A program made the translations under genes and the position numbers. The notes below the pieces were generated by a model, which saw only the letters and a program-made list of their open reading frames with translations, did no database searches and was not told the origin of the DNA. Below are positions 51,745 through 60,868 of a stretch of 64,000 nt of DNA, piece by piece. The stretch covers positions 1,025,001-1,089,000 of the forward strand of contig NZ_CP102409.1 in NCBI RefSeq assembly GCF_024628725.1, read 5' to 3'. The stretch is from Ruegeria sp. YS9 (GTDB lineage Bacteria > Pseudomonadota > Alphaproteobacteria > Rhodobacterales > Rhodobacteraceae). Numbering within the stretch: position 1 is the stretch's first letter; each line of letters starts with the position of its first letter.

Positions 51745-52395
51745 ATGAATCCGATTACCCAACCGCTGGAGTTTCAAGCTGCGGCAATTCGCATGGCTGG
51801 TTACGCAATGGTCAACCAGATGAAGATCATGCAGATCGTGACCCGTTCAGCGTTTGAATTGCCGATGGCGCCTGTGCACGCGTTGCACGTGGCTGCAGCG
51901 TCTCCGGAAAAGCCGGTGGAAAAGGCGCCGGTCAAGGTAAAAGCCACCGCGCCGCGTGTGCCAAAACCTGCCGTCAAAAAGACCGCAGCAGTGAAAAAAA
52001 CCGTAAAGAAGGTTGCCGTCGTTGAACCCAAACCGGCGGAGTTCTCCGCGAAGCCACGCGCTGCCGTCACGCCACGGGCTGAACCTGCGGCGAAAGCAAA
52101 GCCCGCACCCAAGCCGGCGTCGCAGCCAAAAACCCATGCGAAACCGGCCGCAACTGTAGCCAAGAACGCCAAACCGGTTGCGCGGAATACAGCCCCCGCC
52201 GCGTCTTCCACTGCTGCGGCGACCCCGCCGAAGAAATCTCGGGCCCGTACGGCGGCTTCGGCGACCAAGGCGTCTTCTGCTGCGCAGTCAAAATCCGCGG
52301 CAGCGGCAGAACAAACAAAACCGCAGGCGCGCAAAACGCGACCGCCGTCGAAACCGCCCGCAATGCCGGGGGCAGATACCAAAACAGACACGTAA
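51745..52395 (+). CDS. Lys/Ala/Pro-rich protein with histone-H1-like tail
   Basis: The 216-residue protein has a short amphipathic N-terminus (QPLEFQAAAIRMAGYAMVNQMKIMQIVTRSAFEL) and then about 160 residues of Lys, Ala, Pro and Thr, with repeated KPA, AKP and KKT units, as in AlgP/histone-H1-like or PhaF-type tails. Such tails bind DNA or polyanions. An upstream ATG frame (51604) is rejected because AGGAG lies 9 bases before the ATG at 51745. The N-terminus is reminiscent of phasin-like granule proteins but I cannot assign it. Codon use fits the genome. Confidence 0.65.
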   Translation: MNPITQPLEFQAAAIRMAGYAMVNQMKIMQIVTRSAFELPMAPVHALHVAAASPEKPVEKAPVKVKATAPRVPKPAVKKTAAVKKTVKKVAVVEPKPAEFSAKPRAAVTPRAEPAAKAKPAPKPASQPKTHAKPAATVAKNAKPVARNTAPAASSTAAATPPKKSRARTAASATKASSAAQSKSAAAAEQTKPQARKTRPPSKPPAMPGADTKTDT

Positions 52396-52447
52396 ACCGG
52401 GATCATCTGCTTGACACGGTCGGGCTGGCGCGCCAACGCTGCGCGTC

Positions 52448-53896
52448 ATGATGGATCTTCGCCCGGTCGGATATGTGATTGGCTTGCTGGTCGCCATTCT
52501 TGGGGCGACCATGCTGTTTCCTATGCTTGCGGACATCATCGAGGGTCGCGGCGAATGGAATGTCTTCCTGGAAAGCGCGATCATCACGATACTGACCGGA
52601 TCCGTTCTGGCGATGAGCTGTTCCAACGGCGTGGGCGAGGGCTTGACCATTCGGCAGACCTTTCTGTTGACAACAGGGGTCTGGGTTGCGCTGCCGGTCT
52701 TCGGGGCAATTCCGTTTCTGTTCGGTGAAACCGAGCTGCGCTTTGTCGATGCGTATTTCGAGGCGATGTCAGGTCTGACGACCACAGGTTCGACCGTGAT
52801 ATCAGGGTTGGACACGCTGCCAAAGGGTCTTTTGTTGTGGCGGGGCATCCTGCAATGGCTGGGGGGCATCGGTATCATCGTTGTTGCGATGGTGTTCCTG
52901 CCGGAATTGCGGGTTGGTGGCATGCAGATCTTCCGTTCGGAAGGGTTTGAGACCATGGGGAAAATCCTGCCTCGCGCGCAGGAGATTGCGGGGCAGATTT
53001 CCCTGATCTACGTCTTCCTGACAGTTGTATGCGTGCTGGTCTATGCCGCGTTTGGGATGAGCTTTTTTGACGCGTTGGTCCATGCTTTCACGACGGTGTC
53101 CACGGGCGGTTTCTCGAACTATGATGCCTCGTTTGGTACATTTTCAGGCCCGGCCGAATATGCTGCATCCGTCTTCATGATCTTGGCGGCTCTTCCCTTT
53201 GTGCGTTATGTGCAATTGGCCAATGGTCATACATCTTCACTGTTGAAAGACAGTCAAATTCGGGCGTTTCTGGCGACCATTCTGGTTCTGGTTGTCATCA
53301 TGTCAGTCTTTCTGACCTCGGTCTTTCCCCATCACTGGGAACAGGCGTTCCGCGAGTCGTTGTTCAATATTACCTCGATCATCTCGGGGACAGGATATGC
53401 CAGTGTCGATTACATGGGGTGGGGCAGCTTTCCGATCATGCTGTTTTTCCTGATCGGATTGATCGGTGGATGCGCGGGGTCGACGGCGTGTTCGATCAAG
53501 GTTTTCCGGTATCAGTTGCTGTTTGCCTCGATCAAAAGCCAGATCAAACGGATCCGGTCCCCACATGGCGTGTTCATGCCGCTCTATGATGGAAGGCCGG
53601 TCGGACGGGACGTTCTGACCTCGGTGATGAGTTTCTTCATGTTCTTCGTTCTGTCGATGGGCGTATTGTCCTGGGCGTTGGCACTGACAGGTCTGGACTT
53701 CATTACTTCGGTGTCCGGGGCCGCGACAGCGCTGGCCAACGTTGGCCCGGGTCTTGGCGATCAGATCGGACCGGCGGGTAATTTCGCAGGTCTCAACGAT
53801 ACGGCCAAATGGCTGCTGACAACCGGAATGCTGGTCGGGCGGCTCGAGCTTTTAGCGGTATACGCGATCTTCACCGTTCAATTCTGGAGAGGCTGA
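52448..53896 (+). CDS. trkH: TrkH-family potassium uptake protein
   Basis: TrkH forms the channel-like membrane subunit of Trk potassium uptake. The 482-residue protein has four repeated pore motifs: MSGLTTTGSTVISGLD, FTTVSTGGFSNYD, TSIISGTGYASVD and LANVGPGLGDQI, each with the central Gly of the potassium filter, plus about ten transmembrane helices. A cytosolic basic segment KSQIKRIRSPHGVF lies between repeats, as in other TrkH proteins. The regulatory TrkA gene is not in the window. The stop overlaps the next gene by one base. Confidence 0.93.
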   Translation: MMDLRPVGYVIGLLVAILGATMLFPMLADIIEGRGEWNVFLESAIITILTGSVLAMSCSNGVGEGLTIRQTFLLTTGVWVALPVFGAIPFLFGETELRFVDAYFEAMSGLTTTGSTVISGLDTLPKGLLLWRGILQWLGGIGIIVVAMVFLPELRVGGMQIFRSEGFETMGKILPRAQEIAGQISLIYVFLTVVCVLVYAAFGMSFFDALVHAFTTVSTGGFSNYDASFGTFSGPAEYAASVFMILAALPFVRYVQLANGHTSSLLKDSQIRAFLATILVLVVIMSVFLTSVFPHHWEQAFRESLFNITSIISGTGYASVDYMGWGSFPIMLFFLIGLIGGCAGSTACSIKVFRYQLLFASIKSQIKRIRSPHGVFMPLYDGRPVGRDVLTSVMSFFMFFVLSMGVLSWALALTGLDFITSVSGAATALANVGPGLGDQIGPAGNFAGLNDTAKWLLTTGMLVGRLELLAVYAIFTVQFWRG

Positions 53897-55470
53897 TGAA
53901 AAGACCCCTTGGCGCGCAAATTTCGCATATGCTCAAGGATCGTGGCGTGGATGTGATTTTCGGCATTCCCGGTGTCCACAATCAGGAAATGTATCGTGGT
54001 ATCGAAGAGGCCGGGATCACGCATGTTCTGGCCCGGCACGAGCAAGGGGCTGGATTCATGGCTGACGGTTACGCGCGCGCGACCGGCCGCCCTGGCGTCG
54101 CCTATGTGATCACCGGTCCCGGTTTGTGCAACATCATGACCCCGATCGGACAGGCCTACAGCGACTCGGTTCCGATGCTGGTTCTGTCTTCCTGTCTGGA
54201 TGAAACGCAGGCTTTACGGGGGCAGTTGCACCAGATGAAAGATCAACGTGCCGCCGCCGGTACGGTTGCGGATTGGTCTGTACAGGCCAACTCCGCCGAA
54301 GCTGCCTATGGGCTGATAGAACGGGCGTTTGAAGAATTCGAGCTTTCGCGCCCGCGCCCCAAGCACATTCAGGTGCCCATCGCGCAGTTGCAGGCCGAGG
54401 CCGACCCGGCGCCGTTCCCCAACCAGCCCGCGCTGCGCACCAAAGCCTTGCCGCCTGACGTGTCATCGGTCGTGTCCATGTTGAACCTGGCCCGAAGGCC
54501 GCTGTTCATTCTGGGTGGGGGCTGCAAATCCAATGAATGGCGGCAGATTCTGACGCAGCTGGGGGCGGCGTGCTTTACCACCTATGCCGGGCGCGGGCTG
54601 CCGGGCGCAAATTATCCGCTGGATTTCGGGTCCATGTTGCCGCGTCCCGGCAGTGCCGAGGTAATCGCCTCGGCGGATCTGGTGATCGCTGTCGGGGCCG
54701 AGCTGGGCGAGGTCGATTTGTGGCGGCAGGATTTGGGGCACAAGGCGACCTTGATACGCGTTGATCTCGACCCCGAGGTTCTGTCTGATCGCCACCGCGC
54801 TGCCATCAAGCTGCAAGTCGACAGCCAGAGCTTTGCCCGCGCCCTGTGGCACGCAACCCAGGAGATGAAACCGGCAACAGGCTGGTCACCCGAGGAAGTG
54901 GCCGATGCGCGCGCGCGCTGGCGTGCTGAGGTGGATGCCGAGCGGCCCGGAATCGTACCGATCGCAGATGCCCTGCGCGCGGCCATGCCGGCCGATACGA
55001 TGATCTATTCGGACATGACCCAATTTGCTTATGTTGCAAAAGAGGTCTGGGACATGGCCTACCCCCATCATTGGCACCACCCGACGGGGTTTGGCACTCT
55101 TGGCTACGGGTTGCCCGCCGGTATTGGCGGGGCGGTTGCCCGACGCGGCAAACCCACGGCGGTTATCGCCGGGGATTACGGGTTCCATTACACGATGCAG
55201 GAACTGGGCGTGGCGGTTGAACTGGGATTGTCGCTTCCGATCATTCTTTGGGACAATGGCAAGCTGAAGGAAATCGAAGACAGTATGGTGCGCAGCCAGA
55301 TCGCCCCCAATGCGGTCATGGCCCACAATCCTGATTTCTGCAAACTCGCCCAAGCCTTCGGTGCGCGCTCTTCAGCACCTTCGAATGTGGCAGAGATGCA
55401 AAGTGCCGTCCGAGCCGCATTCGATGCGCCTGTGCCGACCTTGATCCACGTGACACCTGACATTCTGTAA
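53896..55470 (+). CDS. Thiamine-diphosphate-dependent decarboxylase (AruI-like)
   Basis: The 524-residue protein has the acetolactate-synthase-type fold: FGIPGVHNQEMYRGIEEAGITHVLARHEQGAGFMADGYARATGRPGVAYVI with the catalytic Glu, a central domain with SKNEW-like residues, and the diphosphate site (GDYGFHYTMQEL...DNGKLKEIE). It best resembles 5-guanidino-2-oxopentanoate decarboxylase (AruI) of the arginine transaminase pathway, but substrate is not proven. The start ATG overlaps the trkH stop, so the two are one operon. A GDY replaces the usual GDG of the ThDP motif. Confidence 0.82.
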   Translation: MKRPLGAQISHMLKDRGVDVIFGIPGVHNQEMYRGIEEAGITHVLARHEQGAGFMADGYARATGRPGVAYVITGPGLCNIMTPIGQAYSDSVPMLVLSSCLDETQALRGQLHQMKDQRAAAGTVADWSVQANSAEAAYGLIERAFEEFELSRPRPKHIQVPIAQLQAEADPAPFPNQPALRTKALPPDVSSVVSMLNLARRPLFILGGGCKSNEWRQILTQLGAACFTTYAGRGLPGANYPLDFGSMLPRPGSAEVIASADLVIAVGAELGEVDLWRQDLGHKATLIRVDLDPEVLSDRHRAAIKLQVDSQSFARALWHATQEMKPATGWSPEEVADARARWRAEVDAERPGIVPIADALRAAMPADTMIYSDMTQFAYVAKEVWDMAYPHHWHHPTGFGTLGYGLPAGIGGAVARRGKPTAVIAGDYGFHYTMQELGVAVELGLSLPIILWDNGKLKEIEDSMVRSQIAPNAVMAHNPDFCKLAQAFGARSSAPSNVAEMQSAVRAAFDAPVPTLIHVTPDIL

Positions 55471-55472
55471 CG

Positions 55473-55508
55473 AAAAAGCGCCGCATTTTCATGCGGCGCT
55501 TTTTTTTT
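55473..55508. terminator. Bidirectional intrinsic terminator
   Basis: AAAAAGCGCCGCAT (55473-55486) and ATGCGGCGCTTTTT (55491-55504) are perfectly inverted around TTTC and extended by more T. It serves the decarboxylase gene on the plus strand and the pseudoprotease gene on the minus strand. Confidence 0.95.
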
Positions 55509-55525
55509 GTTGATGTGCTGTCGGA

Positions 55526-57265
55526 TCAATCCCAGCAGTGAACCAGAACCGTCATGCCGGTTGCGCGCCGGTTCAACTCATTGGGTGAGATCCGTGTGGT
55601 TTCCTCGCTCGACTGACCGGACACTCCGGCCTCTGCCAGAATTTCCGTCAACCGATCAACGGTGGCCGCAAGGCTGACCGAAGCGGGCAGGGTGCGCCCT
55701 TCGGACGGTGTGGGCAACAACATTCCGACGACGTTGCCGCTGTCGTTGAAGACGGGGCCGCCTGCATCGCCGGGTTGGGCATTCAGCGCCAGACGTTTTA
55801 CGCCGGTCTCACCGTTCAGCCCACGAACGTCCGCGACCTGCCCGTAGGTCAGAGAGGGGCCGCCCAATGCGCCCTGATAGGAAAAGCCGGACACGGCCAC
55901 CTCTGACTGGATGCGCGGCTTGGCGGCACTGAACGCGGCGACGCTCATGGGGGCGAGAGTCTTTGCAGGGCGCAGGACTGACACGCCAAGTTCAGGGTCC
56001 GTCAGGGCCAGTTGAACCTCGTGATCACCATCCAGAGTGATCCGCGTGCAGCTGTCCGCGGCCTCGGAAACCGTCAGTACTGTCCCATTCTCATCCGCAA
56101 AGAAACCAGAGCGCGTCAGTCGGGGCTTGCGGACCTGAAGGCCCGACACCAGATCGATGCGCTGTTCTGCGGATGCACCGGCGGAGGCATCCAGAACCGC
56201 ATCCGTCGTGCTGAAGCTGGAGGTCATCGCTGACAGAACCCGCAGGCGACGTGCTTCGTCTCCTTCGGGCCAGACAAGGGTGAAGCCCTTGATTTTTCCA
56301 TCCGCCAATTGCGCTTGCGTAAAGGACACTATGCCGTTGCCGCGCCCTTCAAGGGTAAACCGGTCGCGGCCCAGTTCACGAGGGCCATTCAGCGGAACGA
56401 TCTCAAGCGATTGCATCACCTCGTAAAGCGCGCGGAGCGTGTTCTTGTCCCCCTCCTGGCTGATCAGGAGCGCCTTGGCGTTCAGGTCAGAGATGCTTTT
56501 GAAATGTGCAAACGGGGCTTGATAGCGATCAAGGCTCACAGCGCCCAGAGGCATGTCGAGCACAATCCCGGCCTTGTCGTCGGAATACCGCTCCATTCCG
56601 ACAGAGATCAGCGGCGCGTTGTATTCATCCATCAGGGCCTTGCGCTGCAACGTGGTCAGAACACCCGTGGCGTCAAACCCGTTATAGCGCTGCCAATCGC
56701 TCATTGATCGGCGGGTGCCTTGCCCGAACGCACCATCAATGGTCGAGTTGTAAAACCCCGCCGCGCGCAGAGCCGTTTGCAGATCCTTGCGTTCCTGTGC
56801 GGTCAACAGCCGTTCGGATTGAAGCGCCTGCGCACGGGTTTCATCCGAATCCTGTGGTGTGGCGACTGCCGGAGCCTCTTCCGGTTGTGCCGCTTGTTCA
56901 ATTGGTGCCGCGATGGCGCCACGGTTCAGAACGTTTGCCCCGATGGGCCAGAACTGTTGCCCCATCGCGCTGGAAAACGCGATGTAACTGTCGCGCGGGA
57001 TCTGGCCTTCCGCCCGATAGACGCGCAGCACCTGTTCGGCGTCGGTCCGCGCATAGGGGCCGATCACGATCGCGTACCAGCCGCTGTTCAGGCGAAACCC
57101 GTTCACGTCCGGCAAAGCGCTGGCATAGGCCTGTGCCCGTTCCTGCGCTTCGCGCAGCGAGGGCTGGGCCTCGACCTGGACCCAGACGCTGGGATCTTGT
57201 TGTGCGGTTGCGGCGCGCAGGCCGACCAGAAGAAACAATAGGATTGCTGAAAATACGCGTGTCAT
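55526..57265 (-). CDS. Secreted trypsin-fold pseudoprotease with SPOR-like and peptidoglycan-binding domains
   Basis: The 579-residue protein has a signal peptide (about residues 1-21, ending ATAQ), a SPOR-like domain (residues 25-110) and a peptidoglycan-binding type 1 domain (LLTAQERKDLQTALRAAGFYNSTIDGAFGQGTRRSMSDWQ, about residues 155-220). A C-terminal trypsin-like domain follows. In that domain GDSGG is GDAGG (Ala501, codon GCA at 55765-55763) and the usual TNAHV is TVSEA, so catalytic Ser and His are lost; the Asp segment is also altered (TDPELGVSVL). It is probably a periplasmic binding or regulatory protein, not a protease. Confidence 0.85.
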   Translation of the reverse strand: MTRVFSAILLFLLVGLRAATAQQDPSVWVQVEAQPSLREAQERAQAYASALPDVNGFRLNSGWYAIVIGPYARTDAEQVLRVYRAEGQIPRDSYIAFSSAMGQQFWPIGANVLNRGAIAAPIEQAAQPEEAPAVATPQDSDETRAQALQSERLLTAQERKDLQTALRAAGFYNSTIDGAFGQGTRRSMSDWQRYNGFDATGVLTTLQRKALMDEYNAPLISVGMERYSDDKAGIVLDMPLGAVSLDRYQAPFAHFKSISDLNAKALLISQEGDKNTLRALYEVMQSLEIVPLNGPRELGRDRFTLEGRGNGIVSFTQAQLADGKIKGFTLVWPEGDEARRLRVLSAMTSSFSTTDAVLDASAGASAEQRIDLVSGLQVRKPRLTRSGFFADENGTVLTVSEAADSCTRITLDGDHEVQLALTDPELGVSVLRPAKTLAPMSVAAFSAAKPRIQSEVAVSGFSYQGALGGPSLTYGQVADVRGLNGETGVKRLALNAQPGDAGGPVFNDSGNVVGMLLPTPSEGRTLPASVSLAATVDRLTEILAEAGVSGQSSEETTRISPNELNRRATGMTVLVHCWD

Positions 57266-57394
57266 AGTCTGCCCGTCTTATGCAGTGTTCGTGCTTTTGC
57301 GCAGAATACGCGAATTCATTTGCGAAAAGCCATGCCGCGAATGCGGGGAATTTACGGTGTGGCCCTGCAGATACAGGCTTGGCCCCAAGCCCCG

Positions 57395-57423
57395 TTGACG
57401 CCCCTTTGCCCCTTGCATAGGAA
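57395..57423 (+). promoter_or_regulatory. Candidate promoter of glyQ
   Basis: TTGACG (57395-57400), a 17-base spacer and TAGGAA (57418-57423) lie 49 bases before glyQ. A TTTGCCC/GGGCAAA inverted repeat spans the -10 region and could be an operator. Confidence 0.4.
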
Positions 57424-57471
57424 GGGCAAAACCGACCGGAACCGGGCGCAAAGGCGCCCAGAGGGAATGCC

Positions 57472-58401
57472 ATGACCGAACCGACCAGCGCACCGCGTTC
57501 ATTTCAGGAGATCATCCTGCGGCTTCAGACCTATTGGGCGTCTAAAGGCTGTGCGATTCTACAGCCCTATGACATGGAAGTCGGGGCCGGAACGTTCCAT
57601 CCCGCGACCACCCTGCGCGCGCTTGGCTCGAAAGCCTGGGCTGCGGCTTACGTTCAACCGTCACGCCGCCCGACGGATGGGCGTTATGGCGAGAACCCGA
57701 ACCGGTTGCAGCACTATTATCAGTACCAGGTGCTGATCAAACCCAGCCCACCGGATTTGCAGGAGCTGTATCTGGGAAGCCTCGAGGCGATTGGCATCGA
57801 CATGGACCTGCACGACATCCGTTTTGTCGAAGATGACTGGGAAAGCCCGACGCTCGGCGCGTGGGGTCTGGGTTGGGAAGTCTGGTGTGACGGAATGGAA
57901 GTCAGCCAATTCACCTATTTCCAACAGGTTGGCGGCCATGACTGCGCGCCGGTATCAGGCGAGCTGACCTATGGGCTGGAGCGTCTGGCCATGTATGTGC
58001 TGGGCATTGATCACGTGATGGACATGCCGTTCAATGACCCCCAGTCGCCGAGTCCTTTGACTTACGGCGAAATCTTCAAGCAGACCGAAGAGGAGTACGC
58101 CCGCTGGAACTTTGACGTGGCAAACACCGAGGTTCTGCTGCGCCACTTCGAAGAGGCCGAGGCCGAGTGCGCCGCCATTCTGAGCCAGGAGCATGTGGAC
58201 CCGAAGACGGGCAAACGCATCATCATGGCGCACCCGGCCTATGATCAATGCATCAAGGCCAGTCACATCTTCAACCTGCTGGACGCGCGCGGCGTGATCT
58301 CGGTGACCGAACGGCAGGCCTATATCGGGCGCGTCCGGGCGTTGGCCAAACAATGTGCGGATGCGTTCGTGCAGACCGAGGCCGCCGGGTTTCAGGCCTG
58401 A
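57472..58401 (+). CDS. glyQ: Glycine-tRNA ligase alpha subunit
   Basis: GlyQ is the aminoacylation subunit of the heterotetrameric glycyl-tRNA synthetase; GlyS is the large tRNA-binding subunit. The 309-residue protein has [76 protein letters not shown] and [30 protein letters not shown]. Length is standard. AGAGGGAATGCC precedes the ATG. glyS lies 2.5 kb downstream on the same strand. Confidence 0.97.
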   Translation: MTEPTSAPRSFQEIILRLQTYWASKGCAILQPYDMEVGAGTFHPATTLRALGSKAWAAAYVQPSRRPTDGRYGENPNRLQHYYQYQVLIKPSPPDLQELYLGSLEAIGIDMDLHDIRFVEDDWESPTLGAWGLGWEVWCDGMEVSQFTYFQQVGGHDCAPVSGELTYGLERLAMYVLGIDHVMDMPFNDPQSPSPLTYGEIFKQTEEEYARWNFDVANTEVLLRHFEEAEAECAAILSQEHVDPKTGKRIIMAHPAYDQCIKASHIFNLLDARGVISVTERQAYIGRVRALAKQCADAFVQTEAAGFQA

Positions 58402-58409
58402 TGAGGCAA

Positions 58410-59042
58410 TCAGGCCAGCCCGGGCAAAAGCGCCTTGAGCCCGTCTGCGATCATGCTGACGGCAATGGCGGCAAGGATCATACCCATGAAGCGGCTCATG
58501 ATCACGCGCGCGTTGCTGGACAGGCGTTCAGCCAGCCAGGCGGCGTTCCAGAACGTGATCAGAAGCAGACCGACCACGACAAGAAATACTCCCATAAAAA
58601 CAAAAGCCTCGACCGTGGTTTTAACCTGATGTGCGTACAGGATCAGGGTGGTTATTGTGCCGGGGCCCACAAGAATGGGAAAGGCCAGCGGGTAAAAGGC
58701 GACCGTATCGGTTTCGGGGTAAGCTTCCTTCTCTCCTTTTGTTCCATGATGAGAGGTGCTTTCGTTTCCGTTCAGCATGTTGAGGCCGATCATCATAACG
58801 ACCAGGCCGCCGGCGACGCGCAGGTGATTGACGCTGATGCCAAAAAGGCCAAGCGCCTGACTTCCGACCAGCGCAAAGGCACCGCCAAGGATCAGGCAAT
58901 AGATCACCGTCTTCACCGCAATCTTGCGCTGGTCGGCAGCAGGCAGATCCTGAGTGACGCTCAGAAACACCGGCAGGTTGGAAACCGGGTTCATGATGGC
59001 AAACAATGCGCCGAAAAAACCGACAGCAAGCGTGGATTCCAT
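58410..59042 (-). CDS. MarC-family integral membrane protein
   Basis: The 210-residue protein has six transmembrane helices and the family landmarks FGALFAIMNPVSNLPVFLSVTQDL at the start, GGALIMLGL-like VVMMIGLNMLNG in the middle, and PLAFPILVGPGTITTLILYA. MarC proteins were linked to multidrug resistance but do not confer it; their role is unknown. It lies on the opposite strand between glyQ and the DUF6446 gene. Confidence 0.9.
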   Translation of the reverse strand: MESTLAVGFFGALFAIMNPVSNLPVFLSVTQDLPAADQRKIAVKTVIYCLILGGAFALVGSQALGLFGISVNHLRVAGGLVVMMIGLNMLNGNESTSHHGTKGEKEAYPETDTVAFYPLAFPILVGPGTITTLILYAHQVKTTVEAFVFMGVFLVVVGLLLITFWNAAWLAERLSSNARVIMSRFMGMILAAIAVSMIADGLKALLPGLA

Positions 59043-59120
59043 GGTGTTGACCTCATTGATGCCTGTACCCGGACGAAACCTGTCCTATTTTACAAGAACT
59101 TGAAAGAGGCAGCCTGAAAC

Positions 59121-59642
59121 ATGACGGGAAAACTGCTGGCAATTGTTCTGTTGTTGTCGGCCTTGGTGGCCGGGGCCGGAATGTATTATTTGCAGATTTA
59201 CGGTTTCTACTATGAGGTCGAACCGCAGCCCGGCCAGGACGTGGTCCTGATGACGGACCAAAGTGATGCGCCTGTCCCAATCACCTATTCGGACTTTCAG
59301 GCGATCGATGCAGACAGTTCTCCGATCCGCTACCGAGGCTGTTTTGAAACGGATCTGAAGCCGGATCAGATGGCCGGGTTTATTGCTGTTGAAAACCCAG
59401 AACCCTTGACCGCGCCGGGTTGGTTTGACTGTTACGACGCCGTTTCGCTGGGCGATGCACTGAAATCGGGGCAGGCGCAGGCGTTTTTGAGTGAGAAGAA
59501 CATCCATTTCGGCGTCGACCGGATCGTGGCGATTACCAGGGATGGCAAGGGATATGTCTGGCACGCGTTGAACAACTGCGGTGAAAAAGCCTATGACGGT
59601 ACGGTGGTGGGTGAGGAGTGCCCGAAACGCCCTGAAAACTGA
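59121..59642 (+). CDS. DUF6446-like membrane-anchored protein
   Basis: The 173-residue protein has one N-terminal transmembrane helix (LLAIVLLLSALVAGAGMYYL) and a periplasmic domain with four cysteines (YRGCFETD, WFDCYDAV, LNNCGEKA, EECPKRPE) and no enzymatic motif. It resembles a Rhodobacteraceae family of unknown function (DUF6446, from memory). It lies 8 bases before gltS and in line with glyS, an arrangement that may be conserved. Confidence 0.78.
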   Translation: MTGKLLAIVLLLSALVAGAGMYYLQIYGFYYEVEPQPGQDVVLMTDQSDAPVPITYSDFQAIDADSSPIRYRGCFETDLKPDQMAGFIAVENPEPLTAPGWFDCYDAVSLGDALKSGQAQAFLSEKNIHFGVDRIVAITRDGKGYVWHALNNCGEKAYDGTVVGEECPKRPEN

Positions 59643-59650
59643 GGAAAACC

Positions 59651-60859
59651 ATGGCTGACGCCGTTTTGATCCCGGACTTCATTACTGCAACTCTGGGGTT
59701 TGCGGTGTATTTGTTGGGTGCCCGGATCAACGGCAAAGTCGCAGTTCTGAGGCAGTTCAATATTCCTGAACCGGTCACGGGCGGCCTTTTGGCTTCGCTC
59801 GTGGTTTTGCTTCTGTATCTCTTTGCCAATGTTGAGCTGTCATTCGAGTTGCAGACCCGGGACGCTCTGCTGGTTCTGTTCTTTGCCGGGATCGGACTGA
59901 ACGCGCGGCTTTCTGACTTGATTGCCGGTGGTAAGCCTTTGTTGATCCTCCTGATTTTGACGCTTGTCACGATTGTTGCGCAGAACGTTATCGGCGCGGC
60001 AGGGGCTTCCTTGTTTGGCTATCCGGCGCAAGCAGGCGTTCTGTTCGGTTCGGCCGCTTTGATTGGTGGACACGGAACCGCAATCGCATGGGCACCCGAA
60101 GTTGCCAGCGCAACGGGTCTGGACGGTGCAACCGAACTTGGCGTTGCCGTGGCGACGCTCGGACTGGTGCTTGCTGCGCTGGTGGGTGGCCCCATCGCCC
60201 GTCTTCTGGTGGAAACACGAGGCCTGTCGCCGGACCGACCTGACGAAGAACATACGGTCGGACTGCCGGAAGAAACGACCGCGGCCACCGAAATTGACCA
60301 TGTGACCATTATGCGCGTGCTGCTGCATCTGAACCTTGCCATCATTCTGGGCTATGCGCTGGGCGAGGCGATTTCGGCCGCGGGGCTGAAGCTGCCGCTG
60401 TTTGTGCCCTGTCTGATCATGGGCATCGTGATCTCGAATGTCCGAACGGCCATTGCTCCGTCCGCGCCGCCGGTTGCGCGTACACCGTCGCTGGCGTTGC
60501 TGTCTGAATTTGCTCTTGGTGCCTTTCTGGCAATGTCACTGATGAGTTTGCAGTTGTGGACCATAGCGGAACTGGGTGTGGCAATTGCCGTGATCATGTC
60601 GGCGCAAACTCTGTTCACGGTCGTTTTCGTGATATGGGTGCTGTTTCCCCTGATGGGCTCGAATTATCGCGGAGCGGTGCTGGCCGCGGGCTTCGGAGGC
60701 TTTGCCCTGGGCGCCACACCCACGGCGATTGCAAATATGACGGCAGTAACCAAGCGATATGGGCCTTCGCCTATTGCCTTTATCGTGCTGCCCCTTGTAT
60801 CCGCCTTCTTTGTGGATATCGCCAATGCCATCGTCATTCAGACGATTGTGAACTTCTAA
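59651..60859 (+). CDS. gltS: Sodium/glutamate symporter GltS
   Basis: GltS imports glutamate with sodium. The 402-residue protein has two inverted repeats with GSGG-like and GGHGT-type motifs: NIPEPVTGGLLASLVVLLLYLF, FGSAALIGGHGTAIAWAPE in the first half, and VLAAGFGGFALGATPTAIANM in the second. About eleven helices are predicted. It lies 9 bases before glyS and is co-directional with DUF6446 and glyS. Confidence 0.93.
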   Translation: MADAVLIPDFITATLGFAVYLLGARINGKVAVLRQFNIPEPVTGGLLASLVVLLLYLFANVELSFELQTRDALLVLFFAGIGLNARLSDLIAGGKPLLILLILTLVTIVAQNVIGAAGASLFGYPAQAGVLFGSAALIGGHGTAIAWAPEVASATGLDGATELGVAVATLGLVLAALVGGPIARLLVETRGLSPDRPDEEHTVGLPEETTAATEIDHVTIMRVLLHLNLAIILGYALGEAISAAGLKLPLFVPCLIMGIVISNVRTAIAPSAPPVARTPSLALLSEFALGAFLAMSLMSLQLWTIAELGVAIAVIMSAQTLFTVVFVIWVLFPLMGSNYRGAVLAAGFGGFALGATPTAIANMTAVTKRYGPSPIAFIVLPLVSAFFVDIANAIVIQTIVNF

Positions 60860-60868
60860 GGACCGACT

